From Prevotella sp. UBA2725 (GTDB lineage: Bacteria > Bacteroidota > Bacteroidia > Bacteroidales > Bacteroidaceae): 64,000 nt of DNA. Shown piece by piece: positions 31,643 through 40,421 of this stretch. Below the pieces are notes generated by a model that saw only the letters and a list, made by a program, of their open reading frames with translations, did no database searches and was not told the DNA's origin. Location: contig DEKJ01000049.1 in the NCBI GenBank assembly GCA_002353825.1, forward strand, positions 69,419-133,418. The letters run 5' to 3'. Within the stretch, counting starts at the first letter, position 1. Each line of letters starts with the position of its first letter. Position numbers and translations under genes: made by a program.

Positions 31643-33147
31643 AGACCTATGAACTCGTCGACCGTATCATCGGCAACTTCGGCTTCACCCCTACTCCCGA
31701 CCAGCACAACGCCTTGGACGTCTTTGCACGTTTCCTAGCTGACCGCCGCCGCGAGGCAGTCATGATCCTCCGTGGCTCCGCCGGAACAGGTAAAACATCC
31801 CTCGCTGCCGCCATCGTCTATACCCTCCACACCCTCGGCCAGCACCTCGTGCTCATGGCACCGACAGGCCGCGCCGCAAAAGTCTTCTCGCTGAGCAGTG
31901 GCATGCCCGCCTCCACCATCCACCGCACGATCTACCGCGAGAAGAAGTTCACAGGCGTGGAAGGATCCTTCGACCTTAACTTCAACATCCATAAGAACAC
32001 GCTCTTCGTCGTCGACGAGGCTTCCATGATTGGCAACGGCAGTGCTGGAGAGAGCGGTTTCGGCTCAGGCAGTGTGCTCTACGACCTTATGCGTTATGTC
32101 TACAACGGTAACAACTGCCGATTGATGCTCATCGGTGACAAGGCACAGTTGCCACCCGTTGGCGAGGAGGAGGCCCCGGCTCTGTTGGCACAAGAGTTGG
32201 AGAACTACGGCCTCATCGTCTATCAGTGTGACCTCGACGAGGTGCTGCGACAAGGTGAGGACTCCGGTATCCTCTACAATGCCACACGCATCCGTAAGAT
32301 GATCACACACAATGAGATGACCCAACTGCCGAAGATACGTTTCTCAGGCTTCTCCGACATCTGTATCATGCCCGGCAATGAACTCATCGAGAGTCTCGCC
32401 TCAAGCTACAGTAACATCGGAACGGATGATACCATTGTGATCACCCGCTCCAATAAACGCGCGAACATCTATAACCAAGGCATCCGCAACACCATCCTCG
32501 ACCGCGAGGAGGCACTCTGCCCGGGCGACATGCTCATGATCGTCAAGAATAAATATATTACGAACGAAGAGCCTGACGACAGTCTCGACAGTAACCCCAA
32601 GAGTAATCCAAGCAACAATGCCAAGGAGACGTTCATCGCCAATGGTGACCGGTGCATCGTGCGCCGCGTGCATAACTTCGTCGACCTCTACGGTTTCCAT
32701 TTCGCCGATGCCACGCTCGCCTTTCCCGACTTCAACGACTATGAGCTTGACACGACGATCATCCTCGACACGCTCATGAGTGAGGCTCCGGCACTGACGC
32801 GGGAGCAGAACGAAAAACTCTTCAATGCTGTCATGGAGGATTATCAGGACATCCCCACGAAGCCCGAGCGCATGAAAGCGCTCCGCAAAGACAAGTATTT
32901 CAATGCCATCCAGGTGAAGTTCGCCTATGCTGTGACCTGTCACAAGGCACAGGGCGGACAGTGGCGCCATGTCTATCTCGACCAGGGTTACATGACGGAC
33001 GACATGCTGACGCCCGATTATATCCACTGGCTCTACACCGCCTTCACACGTGCCCGCGACAAGCTGTTCCTGGTAAACTGGCCGGGAACGCAAATAGAGG
33101 CCTCTCCCCCTACCCCCTCCCCCGTAGGGAGGGGACTAAACCATTGA
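31639..33147 (+). CDS. RecD-like SF1 DNA helicase
   Basis: A 502-residue helicase. Motif I (Walker A) is RGSAGTGKTSL (about residues 46-56), motif II VVDEASMIG, motif III LIGDKAQLPPVG, and the C-terminal UvrD_C_2 part has TCHKAQGGQW and YTAFTRARDKLFLV. It resembles the RecD/TraA-type 5'-3' helicases present as stand-alone proteins in Bacteroidota (AAA_30). It lacks the RecD N-terminal domain and has no RecB or RecC nearby. The last ~15 codons (EASPPTPSPVGRGLNH and stop) come from a family C repeat, so the native C-terminus has been replaced. Confidence 0.88.
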   Translation: MKTYELVDRIIGNFGFTPTPDQHNALDVFARFLADRRREAVMILRGSAGTGKTSLAAAIVYTLHTLGQHLVLMAPTGRAAKVFSLSSGMPASTIHRTIYREKKFTGVEGSFDLNFNIHKNTLFVVDEASMIGNGSAGESGFGSGSVLYDLMRYVYNGNNCRLMLIGDKAQLPPVGEEEAPALLAQELENYGLIVYQCDLDEVLRQGEDSGILYNATRIRKMITHNEMTQLPKIRFSGFSDICIMPGNELIESLASSYSNIGTDDTIVITRSNKRANIYNQGIRNTILDREEALCPGDMLMIVKNKYITNEEPDDSLDSNPKSNPSNNAKETFIANGDRCIVRRVHNFVDLYGFHFADATLAFPDFNDYELDTTIILDTLMSEAPALTREQNEKLFNAVMEDYQDIPTKPERMKALRKDKYFNAIQVKFAYAVTCHKAQGGQWRHVYLDQGYMTDDMLTPDYIHWLYTAFTRARDKLFLVNWPGTQIEASPPTPSPVGRGLNH

Positions 33148-33235
33148 TGCTACTTTAGTATTGCTCACCCTCCCTACGGGGGAGGGCCGGGGTAGGGCTC
33201 CTCCCCCTCCCTACGGGGGAGGGGGAAGGGAGAAG
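33099..33235. repeat. Family C palindromic repeat overlapping the helicase 3' end
   Basis: GGCCTCTCCCC and the CCCCCGTAGGGAGGGG palindrome, a spacer that is the inverse of the one at 30240-30275, then two right arms CTCCCTACGGGGGAGGG. The first 49 bp are coding for the helicase and supply its stop codon. Confidence 0.85.
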
Positions 33236-33292
33236 AGACTTTGCACAATTCGTACCCTTTTGTGCATTATTTGGCTGTTTTCGTATCATTTC

Positions 33293-33324
33293 TTTGGCAG
33301 GGCGGTAAAAATATTGTAATTTTG
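33293..33324 (+). promoter_or_regulatory. etf operon promoter
   Basis: TTTG (33293-33296), 20 bp, TAATTTTG (33317-33324). Transcription should begin near 33331, about 50 bp before the etfB start. Confidence 0.75.
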
Positions 33325-33380
33325 CCCCGTCATAGCAGTGATAACTGTTGGAATAACACATAATTATATAATAGACTTAC

Positions 33381-34265
33381 ATGAAATTGAACATTGTAGT
33401 ACTTGCCAAGCAAGTACCCGACACGCGTAATGTCGGTAAAGATGCCATGACGGCTGAGGGCACGGTGAACCGTGCAGCGCTGCCTGCCATCTTCAATCCC
33501 GAAGACCTCAACGCGTTGGAGCAGGCTCTGCGCCTGAAGGATCAGGATCCTGAGAACGTACACGTCGGTGTCATCACCATGGGTCCTCCCCGTGCTGGCG
33601 AGATCCTTCGTCAGAGTCTCTATCGTGGTGCTGATGAGGGCTGGCTGCTCACCGACCGTAAGAGTGCGGGAGCTGATACCCTCGCTACCGCTTATTTCCT
33701 TTCCAAAGCTATCGAGAAGATCAACAAAGAGTGTTTCCATGTCGACCTCGTCCTCGGCGGACGTCAGGCTATCGATGGTGACACGGCACAGGTCGGCCCG
33801 CAGGTGGCTCAGAAGCTCGGCCTCAACCAGGTGACCTATGCTGAGGAGATCAAAGAGATCAAGGACGGCAAGGCTACAATCGTGCGTCATATCGACGGCG
33901 GTGTGGAGACCGTTGTTGCTCCCCTGCCTGTGATGGTGACCGTGAACGGCACCGCCGCTCCTGCCCGTCCCTGCAACGCTAAGCGCGTCATGAAATACAA
34001 ATACGCTACATGCCCCATGGAGCGCAAGGGTGACGAGCCCTGGGCTGCACTCTATGAAACACGCCCCTACCTCACGCTCGGTCAGTGGAGCATCGCCGAC
34101 TGCGGTGCCGACTACGATCAGTGCGGTCTCGCCGGCTCTCCGACGAAGGTGAAGGCGGTGAAGAACATCGTCTTCCAGGCCAAAGAGAGCAAGCGCCTCA
34201 CGGCATCCGATGCGGATATCGAGGGTCTCATCAAGGAACTGCTCGACGAGAGCATCATCGGGTAA
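33381..34265 (+). CDS. etfB: Electron transfer flavoprotein, beta subunit
   Basis: A 294-residue protein starting MKLNIVVLAKQVPDTR, the standard EtfB opening. The AMP/FAD-binding region includes GVITMGPPRAGEILRQSLYRG (shown here in part) and VLGGRQAIDGDTAQVGPQVA, a form of the family signature. With EtfA it shuttles electrons between dehydrogenases and the quinone pool or, in bifurcating forms, also to ferredoxin. The long C-terminal part after residue 190 fits the anaerobe-type EtfB. EtfA starts 21 bp downstream, and an acyl-CoA dehydrogenase follows, which is its probable electron donor. Confidence 0.94.
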   Translation: MKLNIVVLAKQVPDTRNVGKDAMTAEGTVNRAALPAIFNPEDLNALEQALRLKDQDPENVHVGVITMGPPRAGEILRQSLYRGADEGWLLTDRKSAGADTLATAYFLSKAIEKINKECFHVDLVLGGRQAIDGDTAQVGPQVAQKLGLNQVTYAEEIKEIKDGKATIVRHIDGGVETVVAPLPVMVTVNGTAAPARPCNAKRVMKYKYATCPMERKGDEPWAALYETRPYLTLGQWSIADCGADYDQCGLAGSPTKVKAVKNIVFQAKESKRLTASDADIEGLIKELLDESIIG

Positions 34266-34286
34266 GATTAAAACTGAAGAAAAACA

Positions 34287-35309
34287 ATGAACAACGTATT
34301 TGTATATTGCGAGATAGAAGGCACCACCGTACGGGAGGTGTCACAGGAACTGCTCACCAAAGGCCGCAAACTCGCCGACACCCTCGGCGTGGAGCTCGAA
34401 GCCATCGTGGCAGGCACAGGAATCAAAGGTAAGGTCGAGGACCAGATCCTGCCTTACGGCGTGGACAAGCTCTTCGTCTTCGATGGCGAGGGTCTCTTCC
34501 CTTACACATCGGCTCCCCATACCGACATCGTCGTCAACCTCTTCAAAGAGGAGAAGCCGCAGATCGCCCTCATGGGTGCTACCGTCATCGGCCGTGACCT
34601 CGGCCCACGTGTGTCGTCTTCACTGACATCCGGCCTCACCGCCGACTGCACACAGCTCGAGATCGGTGACTATGACGACAAGAAGACAGGCAAGCACTAT
34701 GAGAACCTGCTCTATCAGATCCGTCCGGCCTTCGGTGGTAACATCGTGGCAACGATCGTCAACCCTGACCACCGTCCACAGATGGCCACCGTGCGCTCCG
34801 GTGTCATGCAGAAAGCCCTCTATGCCGGCAAGTCCAAGGGTGAGGTCGTCTATCCCGATCCGAAGAAATATGTCAACCCGCTGTCTTACGCCGTGCAGGT
34901 CATCGACCGTCACGTCGAGGCTGCTAAGAACAACCTGAAGAGTGCACCTATCGTCGTGGCAGGTGGCTACGGCATGGGGTCGAAGGAAGGCTTCGACATG
35001 CTCTTCGAGCTCGCTAAGGAGCTCCATGGTGAGGTCGGTGCCAGCCGTGCCGCCGTGGATGCCGGATGGGTAGACCACGACCGTCAGGTAGGCCAGACAG
35101 GTGTCACCGTCCATCCGAAGGTGTATATCGCCTGCGGTATCAGCGGACAGATCCAGCACATCGCCGGCATGCAGGATGCAGGTATCATCATCTCTGTCAA
35201 CAGTGATCCCGATGCTCCTATCAATGCCATCGCCGACTATGTCATCACAGGCACCGTAGAAGAGGTCGTGCCGAAACTCATCAAGTATTATAAACAAAAT
35301 AGCAAATAA
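34287..35309 (+). CDS. etfA: Electron transfer flavoprotein, alpha subunit
   Basis: A 340-residue protein. The N-terminal half mirrors EtfB. The C-terminal FAD-binding domain is clear: VAGGYGMGSKEGFDM, GASRAAVDAGWVDHDRQVG, YIACGISGQIQHIAGM and ISVNSDPDAPI are all conserved. It forms the heterodimer with EtfB. A short palindromic repeat separates it from the acyl-CoA dehydrogenase gene. Confidence 0.95.
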   Translation: MNNVFVYCEIEGTTVREVSQELLTKGRKLADTLGVELEAIVAGTGIKGKVEDQILPYGVDKLFVFDGEGLFPYTSAPHTDIVVNLFKEEKPQIALMGATVIGRDLGPRVSSSLTSGLTADCTQLEIGDYDDKKTGKHYENLLYQIRPAFGGNIVATIVNPDHRPQMATVRSGVMQKALYAGKSKGEVVYPDPKKYVNPLSYAVQVIDRHVEAAKNNLKSAPIVVAGGYGMGSKEGFDMLFELAKELHGEVGASRAAVDAGWVDHDRQVGQTGVTVHPKVYIACGISGQIQHIAGMQDAGIIISVNSDPDAPINAIADYVITGTVEEVVPKLIKYYKQNSK

Positions 35310-35311
35310 GA

Positions 35312-35343
35312 GGCCTCCCCAAGCCCCTCCTAAAGGAGGGGAT
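35312..35343. repeat. Small palindromic repeat between etfA and acyl-CoA dehydrogenase
   Basis: GGCCTCCCCAAG precedes the palindrome CCCCTCCTAAAGGAGGGG (35324-35341). Related to 23281-23312. It could modulate readthrough within the operon. Confidence 0.55.
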
Positions 35344-35363
35344 GTGGATTACATTAATAAATT

Positions 35364-37058
35364 ATGATAGACGCAAAGAAACTACAATATTATCTCGACT
35401 CACCGCTGATGAAGCGGATCGTAGAGTTGAAAGAGCGCGACTTCGCCGACAAGGACCAGTTCGACTACGCACCTGTCTCTTATGAGGATGCCATCGAGAA
35501 CTACAAGCGTATCGTAGAGATCACTGACGGAGTGGCAAAAGATGTCATCGAGCCCAACTCTGAGAGCGTGGACCTCGAAGGTCCGCACCTCGAGAACAAC
35601 CGCATGGTCTATGCCTCGAAGACTTACGAGAACCTCGACGCTACACGTAAGGCTGGTTTGTGGGGTGTCACGATGCCCCGTCGCTTCGGTGGTCTGAACC
35701 TCCCGATGACGGTGTTCTCCATGCTCTCCGAGCTCGTCTCTGCTGCCGACAGCGGCTTCCAGAACGTATGGTCGCTGCAGAGCTGTATCGACACCCTCTA
35801 CGAGTTCGGTACCCCCGAGCAGCAGGCAAAATATATCCCGCGTATCTGCGCCGGTGAGACGATGTCTATGGACCTCACGGAGCCGGATGCCGGTTCTGAC
35901 CTGCAGCACGTCATGCTGAAGGCTACACAGGATCCTGACGGCACGTGGCGCCTGAACGGTGTGAAGCGTTTCATCACAAACGGTGATTCTGACATCCACC
36001 TCGTCCTCGCCCGCTCTGAGGAAGGCACACATGACGGCCGCGGTCTGTCGATGTTCATCTACGACAAGCGCGACGGTGGTGTCGACGTCCGTCACATCGA
36101 GAACAAGCTCGGTATCCACGGCTCACCAACATGTGAGCTCGTCTATAAGAACGCCAAGGCAGAGCTCTGCGGTGAGCGTCGTCTCGGACTGATCAAGTAC
36201 GTCATGAGCTTGATGAACGGTGCCCGTCTCGGCATCGCTGCTCAGAGCGTCGGCCTGGAGCAGGAGGCTTACGACCAGGCTGTGGCTTATGCCCGTGAAC
36301 GTAAGCAGTTCGGTGAGGCTATCATCAACTTCCCCGCTGTCTACGACATGCTGTCGCGCATGAAGGCTAAGCTCGACGCCAGCCGTTCTATCCTCTATCA
36401 GACATCACGTTTCGTCGATATCTACAAGACCCTCGAGGATATCTCCCGCGAGCGTAAGCTCACCGCTGACGAGCGTAAGGAGATGAAGACCTACAGCCGC
36501 CTCGCTGACGCCTTCACACCGCTGGGTAAGGGTATGACGTCTGAGTTCGCCAACCAGGCTGCCTACGACTGCGTGAGCGTGCATGGTGGCTCCGGTTTCA
36601 TCATGGAGTACAAGGCACAGCGTCTGCTTCGCGACGCCCGTATCTTCTCTATCTACGAGGGTACGACACAGTTGCAGGTCGTCGCTGCCATCCGTTACAT
36701 CACGAACGGCACGTACCTCAACATTATGAAGGAGATGCTGACAGAGGAGGTCTCTGAGGCTGTCAAGCCGCTGCGCGACCGTATTGCTAAGTGCGTTGAT
36801 CTCTATGCTGAGGCTGTGGAGAAGGTCAAGGCTGACGCCAACCAGGCTGAACATGACTTCCTTGGCCGTCGTCTGTACAACATGACGGGTGACATCGTCC
36901 TCTCGCTCCTGCTGCTCCGTGACGCCACGAAGGCTCCTGAGGAGTTTGAGAAGAGCGCCAACGTCTTCGTACGCATGGCAGAAGAGGAGTGCATCGGCTC
37001 TCACGCCTACATCATGAACTTCTCTGCTGACGATCTGAAGAACTTCGTGACGGAGTAA
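35364..37058 (+). CDS. Acyl-CoA dehydrogenase
   Basis: A 564-residue flavoenzyme. The N-terminal helical domain, the FAD-binding middle (DLTEPDAGSDLQHV, GVKRFITNGD) and the C-terminal helical domain with the catalytic Glu in FSIYEGTTQLQVVA follow in order. The enzyme is about 180 residues longer than typical short-chain dehydrogenases because of a C-terminal helical extension (after about residue 445), as in the ~560-600-residue branch. It oxidises acyl-CoA at C2-C3, or runs in reverse as an enoyl-CoA reductase in fermenters, with EtfAB as partner. Substrate length cannot be told. A strong terminator follows. Confidence 0.93.
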   Translation: MIDAKKLQYYLDSPLMKRIVELKERDFADKDQFDYAPVSYEDAIENYKRIVEITDGVAKDVIEPNSESVDLEGPHLENNRMVYASKTYENLDATRKAGLWGVTMPRRFGGLNLPMTVFSMLSELVSAADSGFQNVWSLQSCIDTLYEFGTPEQQAKYIPRICAGETMSMDLTEPDAGSDLQHVMLKATQDPDGTWRLNGVKRFITNGDSDIHLVLARSEEGTHDGRGLSMFIYDKRDGGVDVRHIENKLGIHGSPTCELVYKNAKAELCGERRLGLIKYVMSLMNGARLGIAAQSVGLEQEAYDQAVAYARERKQFGEAIINFPAVYDMLSRMKAKLDASRSILYQTSRFVDIYKTLEDISRERKLTADERKEMKTYSRLADAFTPLGKGMTSEFANQAAYDCVSVHGGSGFIMEYKAQRLLRDARIFSIYEGTTQLQVVAAIRYITNGTYLNIMKEMLTEEVSEAVKPLRDRIAKCVDLYAEAVEKVKADANQAEHDFLGRRLYNMTGDIVLSLLLLRDATKAPEEFEKSANVFVRMAEEECIGSHAYIMNFSADDLKNFVTE

Positions 37059-37190
37059 CTAAGAGTTAGGAGTTAGGAGTTAATACTATCGAACATGTAA
37101 AAGGGCGGTCTTTTTAGACCGCCCTTTTATTTTTTTTATAGATTAAGCTGTGATGACAACTCCTAACTCTTATTTCCTAACTCCTAACTA
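37059..37190. repeat. Inverted GTTAGGAG repeats flanking a terminator
   Basis: GAGTTAGGAGTTAGGAGTTA at 37063-37082 on one side and AACTCCTAACTC with CCTAACTCCTAACTA at 37159-37190 on the other can pair across the gap. The same motif is at 913-940. The second block overlaps the stop codon of the sugar dehydratase. Confidence 0.55.
37099..37140 (+). terminator. Strong Rho-independent terminator
   Basis: AAAAGGGCGGTCT, loop, AGACCGCCCTTTT, then ATTTTTTTT. A near-perfect 13-bp stem with a T tract, 40 bp after the acyl-CoA dehydrogenase; it also lies between convergent genes. Confidence 0.9.
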
Positions 37191-39068
37191 CCATTTGGTG
37201 TTTGCCGGTTTATACTCCGGCACGATAGCTTTCATCTGAGCCACAACTGCCCTGGCATCATAACTGCCAGCAGCAGTGATAAGGTTATCAATAGCTTTTG
37301 AAACTTCATCAAATTCATATTGCCTAACCTTGGCAATACGAATCTTATTGTTGAAGGTAGGTTCAGTACTCTCCTGATCGGCAAGTACCTCCTCATAAAG
37401 TTTCTCACCTGCGCGCAAGCCCGTATAGACGATCTGCACATGTGTGGCTCCCGATAGTTTAATCATACGCTTTGCAAGGTCTGCGATACGTACCGGCTGT
37501 CCCATGTCAAAGACAAAGATCTGACCACCATGACCATGAGTACCAGCTTCCAGGACAAGCTCACATGCTTCAGGAATCAACATAAAGAAGCGCGTGATAT
37601 TCGGATCTGTGACCGTCACAGGCCCGCCCTCACGAATCTGTTTCGCAAAGATTGGAATCACAGAACCATTACTGCCGAGGACGTTACCAAAGCGTGTTGT
37701 GACGAACTCTGTAGTAGACTGTACAGCATTGAGACTCTGCGTGTAGATCTCGCAGAGGCGCTTTGAGCAACCCATAATATTTGTTGGATTCACAGCCTTG
37801 TCGGTTGAGATCATAACGAACTTTTTCACACCATATTCTACACTAAGATCTGCAAGATACTTCGTTCCTCTCACATTATTTAATATAGCCTCTGAAGGCT
37901 CAGTCTCCATCATCGGCACATGTTTGTAAGCAGCAGCATGGAAGACATAGTCGGGATGATATTGGGCAAAAATACGCTCCATAAGACTTCTCTGACAAAT
38001 ACTAGCTACGATAACTTCGTTATTAATGTCAGGGAACTGTTTCTTCATCATCAGAAGAATATCATGCTGAGGAGTCTCAGCCTGGTCCACAAGAATCATG
38101 TTGGAAGGCTTGTATTTTGCTATCTGCCGCACCATCTCTGAACCGATACTTCCTGCCGAACCCGTAATAAGAATCGTACGGCCATTTAGCATCTTTCCGA
38201 TAGCGTCCATATCCACATGAATCTCATCACGTGGCAATAAATCGGACACATCAACATCTTTCAGGGTATCTGAGTTAATTTCTTCGCCCTCGTGCCATTC
38301 TTCCATGTTCCGCATGACGTATATCTGCACACCGAGATTGAGTAAACGGTCCTGAAGAGCTGTATCATTACGAAACTGGCGCATAGCCATAGGTGAAACG
38401 ATAACAGCCTCGATATGACGATCACGGATAAGATCATCCAATTCTTTATCGTTAGAATAGACACGCTTACCAACTACTATTTTATTTGCAATATTAGGAT
38501 CAGGAGAAATGAAACCCATCAGACGGAAACGACGTGAACCACCACTGCGAATAGAACGCGCTAAAGCTGTTGCCCCGGCATGAACACCATAAATGAGCAC
38601 ATGACGAGTATTGTTCTGCCCAATAAGTTCGTCATAGACCTCTTTGACTATGATTCGCCAAGACCACATGAAAACTGTAGCAAGAACATACATCAATAAA
38701 ATCTGGCGACCCACAAGCGGAAGGAAATGAAGATACTTGAAGATGACAAGGTAATGGAAGCCTAAGGCAAAGACAAGACTTACACCTTGAGCATAGGTGA
38801 TATGCCGCAAGTCCTCAATAGACGAATATCGAACGATTCCACTGTAAGTGTGGAAGATACGAAAACCGATGAGACTAAACAACAGATAGATGCCGATTGT
38901 CTTTGACAATGGGATAATGTTGCCCAACATGATAGCCCCCCGGTAATAGAACCAGAAGACGAGAAGTCCAGAGAAGTAGCCAATGGCAAGATCCATAAAC
39001 AGCACACACCAATAAGGAAGCGCACTGCGTGAGAGATACCAATGGGTTAGTTTCTTAAAAAGATTCAT
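37188..39068 (-). CDS. FlaA1/CapD-type nucleotide-sugar 4,6-dehydratase/epimerase
   Basis: A 626-residue protein. Four N-terminal membrane helices (about residues 15-135) carry a CoA-binding-like domain after them (HVLIYGVHAGATALARSIRS). The C-terminal SDR domain has the NAD motif ITGSAGSIGSEMVR (about residue 299), the extended-SDR segment AAAYKHVPMMETEP and STDKAVNPT, in which the usual Tyr of the YxxxK pair is replaced as in WbpM/CapD. These enzymes make sugar precursors for capsule, O-antigen or glycosylation. No capsule cluster surrounds it. A -7 box TATTTTTG lies at 39165-39158 on the minus strand. Confidence 0.92.
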   Translation of the reverse strand: MNLFKKLTHWYLSRSALPYWCVLFMDLAIGYFSGLLVFWFYYRGAIMLGNIIPLSKTIGIYLLFSLIGFRIFHTYSGIVRYSSIEDLRHITYAQGVSLVFALGFHYLVIFKYLHFLPLVGRQILLMYVLATVFMWSWRIIVKEVYDELIGQNNTRHVLIYGVHAGATALARSIRSGGSRRFRLMGFISPDPNIANKIVVGKRVYSNDKELDDLIRDRHIEAVIVSPMAMRQFRNDTALQDRLLNLGVQIYVMRNMEEWHEGEEINSDTLKDVDVSDLLPRDEIHVDMDAIGKMLNGRTILITGSAGSIGSEMVRQIAKYKPSNMILVDQAETPQHDILLMMKKQFPDINNEVIVASICQRSLMERIFAQYHPDYVFHAAAYKHVPMMETEPSEAILNNVRGTKYLADLSVEYGVKKFVMISTDKAVNPTNIMGCSKRLCEIYTQSLNAVQSTTEFVTTRFGNVLGSNGSVIPIFAKQIREGGPVTVTDPNITRFFMLIPEACELVLEAGTHGHGGQIFVFDMGQPVRIADLAKRMIKLSGATHVQIVYTGLRAGEKLYEEVLADQESTEPTFNNKIRIAKVRQYEFDEVSKAIDNLITAAGSYDARAVVAQMKAIVPEYKPANTKW

Positions 39069-39230
39069 ATCTAAAACTTATAATTATAAGCCCCTTTTTC
39101 TCTTTAGTGAAGGGACAAACATTTATCAAAGTTCATTTATCTCCACATTCGTAAGTACAAAAATAATAATTATTTTTGATACGCAGTAACGTCTACGGCA
39201 ATTTTAACACAAATGAAAAAGGAATATCAA

Positions 39231-39653
39231 CTACAAGTTGAATTTTCTCTTCCACTCCACATAATAGTCAGGAGCATACGGTAGGAGTTGTCCTGCGGCA
39301 TCGATGAAAAGCTGAGTGGTTTCTGCACGCAAACAGAGCTCGTGGTCGGAAGCACGATAGATCTCATACCGGTAGTCGAGACGGGCACCACGATGCGGAA
39401 CATAGAACGTGTGGATCTCCGCCTCATCCCCCATGTGAAGAGAAGCGAAATAACGCATGTGGACATCGTAGACGGGAGCGAGGATGCCGGCCTTCAGCAT
39501 GACATCATAGCCGATGCCGGGGTAGTGACGACCGAACGACTCACGCCCGTCCTCGAGGTAAGCAACGTAAGAGCCGTGCCATGCCACACGCATGGCATCG
39601 ATCTCACTGAACTTGACGCGTATGGTGCACACGTCCTCCAGTTCACGGCTCAT
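39231..39653 (-). CDS. Acyl-CoA/ACP thioesterase (hotdog fold), lipid cluster
   Basis: A 140-residue 4HBT-type hotdog protein. The catalytic Asp19 is in FSEIDAMRVAWHGSYVAYLE, the family's signature helix region, and DYRYEIYRASD is a central strand. It should hydrolyse a thioester, releasing an acyl chain from ACP or CoA. Close relatives sit in aryl-polyene and flexirubin clusters. The start overlaps the LolA-like gene stop by 4 bp, so it is the last gene of the cluster transcribed toward 39231. The 160 bp between it and the sugar dehydratase holds only promoter-like AT-rich sequence. Confidence 0.85.
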   Translation of the reverse strand: MSRELEDVCTIRVKFSEIDAMRVAWHGSYVAYLEDGRESFGRHYPGIGYDVMLKAGILAPVYDVHMRYFASLHMGDEAEIHTFYVPHRGARLDYRYEIYRASDHELCLRAETTQLFIDAAGQLLPYAPDYYVEWKRKFNL

Positions 39654-40249
39654 GGGTTGAAGACTTTGTCGTTGACGGCACCACCGAAGCGGAAGTTCGT
39701 GAAGCGGTACTCGGTGTAGCCACGTTTACTGTTCAGTGTGATGCTCTCCAAGGCGTTCGTCTTCTTGTTCAACTCGAGGACGAAAGACGTGAACATCAGA
39801 TGCTTGGCAGCATCGGGGGTCATCGTGACAACGACGCTTCCACCCTCCTGGGCGATTTTCACACCCTTGACAGCGCTGATGTTCGTCTTGCCACCGGAGA
39901 GGACGCTCTGCAGTACGGCTTTGAAAGCAGCGAACTGGCTCGCGGTCTTAGCAGAGGCGACACGCTTGTGACCGCCCTGGACCATCGTGAACGTGTTGCC
40001 GTTCATCACGAGCTGTTCCTTACCACCATCGACGACGATAGCGACCTTGTCCGGGTCTTTCATAGAGAGCGAACCGGTGTAGGTCTTGTTCTTTGTCATG
40101 GCTTTGTTGTGTTTGACCATGACAGCAGCCGCTGTGGCGCTCTTGGCTGCGCGGTACTTCACCACAGCCTGCTCAAAGGCAGCCTGCTGAGCATGCATGG
40201 CGGGGACGAAAGCCAGCGCCATGAGCATTAACAAAAGAATGTGTTTCAT
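39650..40249 (-). CDS. LolA-like outer-membrane lipoprotein carrier, lipid cluster
   Basis: A 199-residue periplasmic protein from ATG 40249 with a signal peptide (MKHILLLMLMALAFVPAMHA). The mature part shows the LolA fold signs: amphipathic strands, YTGSLSMKDPDKVAIVV, QLVMNGNTFTMV and the C-terminal RGYTEYRFTNFRFGG. LolA carries lipoproteins from the inner to the outer membrane; versions inside lipid or aryl-polyene clusters are thought to carry the product instead. The gene overlaps the thioesterase gene by 4 bp. A family B repeat lies just upstream. The extension to 40360 is encoded by that repeat and is not used. Confidence 0.8.
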   Translation of the reverse strand: MKHILLLMLMALAFVPAMHAQQAAFEQAVVKYRAAKSATAAAVMVKHNKAMTKNKTYTGSLSMKDPDKVAIVVDGGKEQLVMNGNTFTMVQGGHKRVASAKTASQFAAFKAVLQSVLSGGKTNISAVKGVKIAQEGGSVVVTMTPDAAKHLMFTSFVLELNKKTNALESITLNSKRGYTEYRFTNFRFGGAVNDKVFNP

Positions 40250-40279
40250 AATAAATAAATAAAATAAATAAATAGTGGT

Positions 40280-40414
40280 GGCCCCACCCCTACCCCTCCC
40301 CCATCCAGGGGAGGGAGAGATATGCTTCAAGAGACGATAGGCCTGCACCCCAATCATCACCTACGGTGGTAATCAGCCCCCTCCCCTGGGTGGGGGAGGG
40401 GTGGGGGTGGGGCC
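40280..40414. repeat. Family B MITE-like repeat, copy 1
   Basis: 135 bp with terminal inverted repeats GGCCCCACCCCTACCCCTCC (left) and GGGGAGGGGTGGGGGTGGGGCC-type (right), each carrying a CCCCATCCAGGGG-like palindrome. The interior has GATATGCTTCAAGAG and CTACGGTGGTAATC. Other copies: 47628-47761, 50390-50586 and a half at 42155-42224. Confidence 0.85.
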
Positions 40415-40421
40415 GTCGGGG

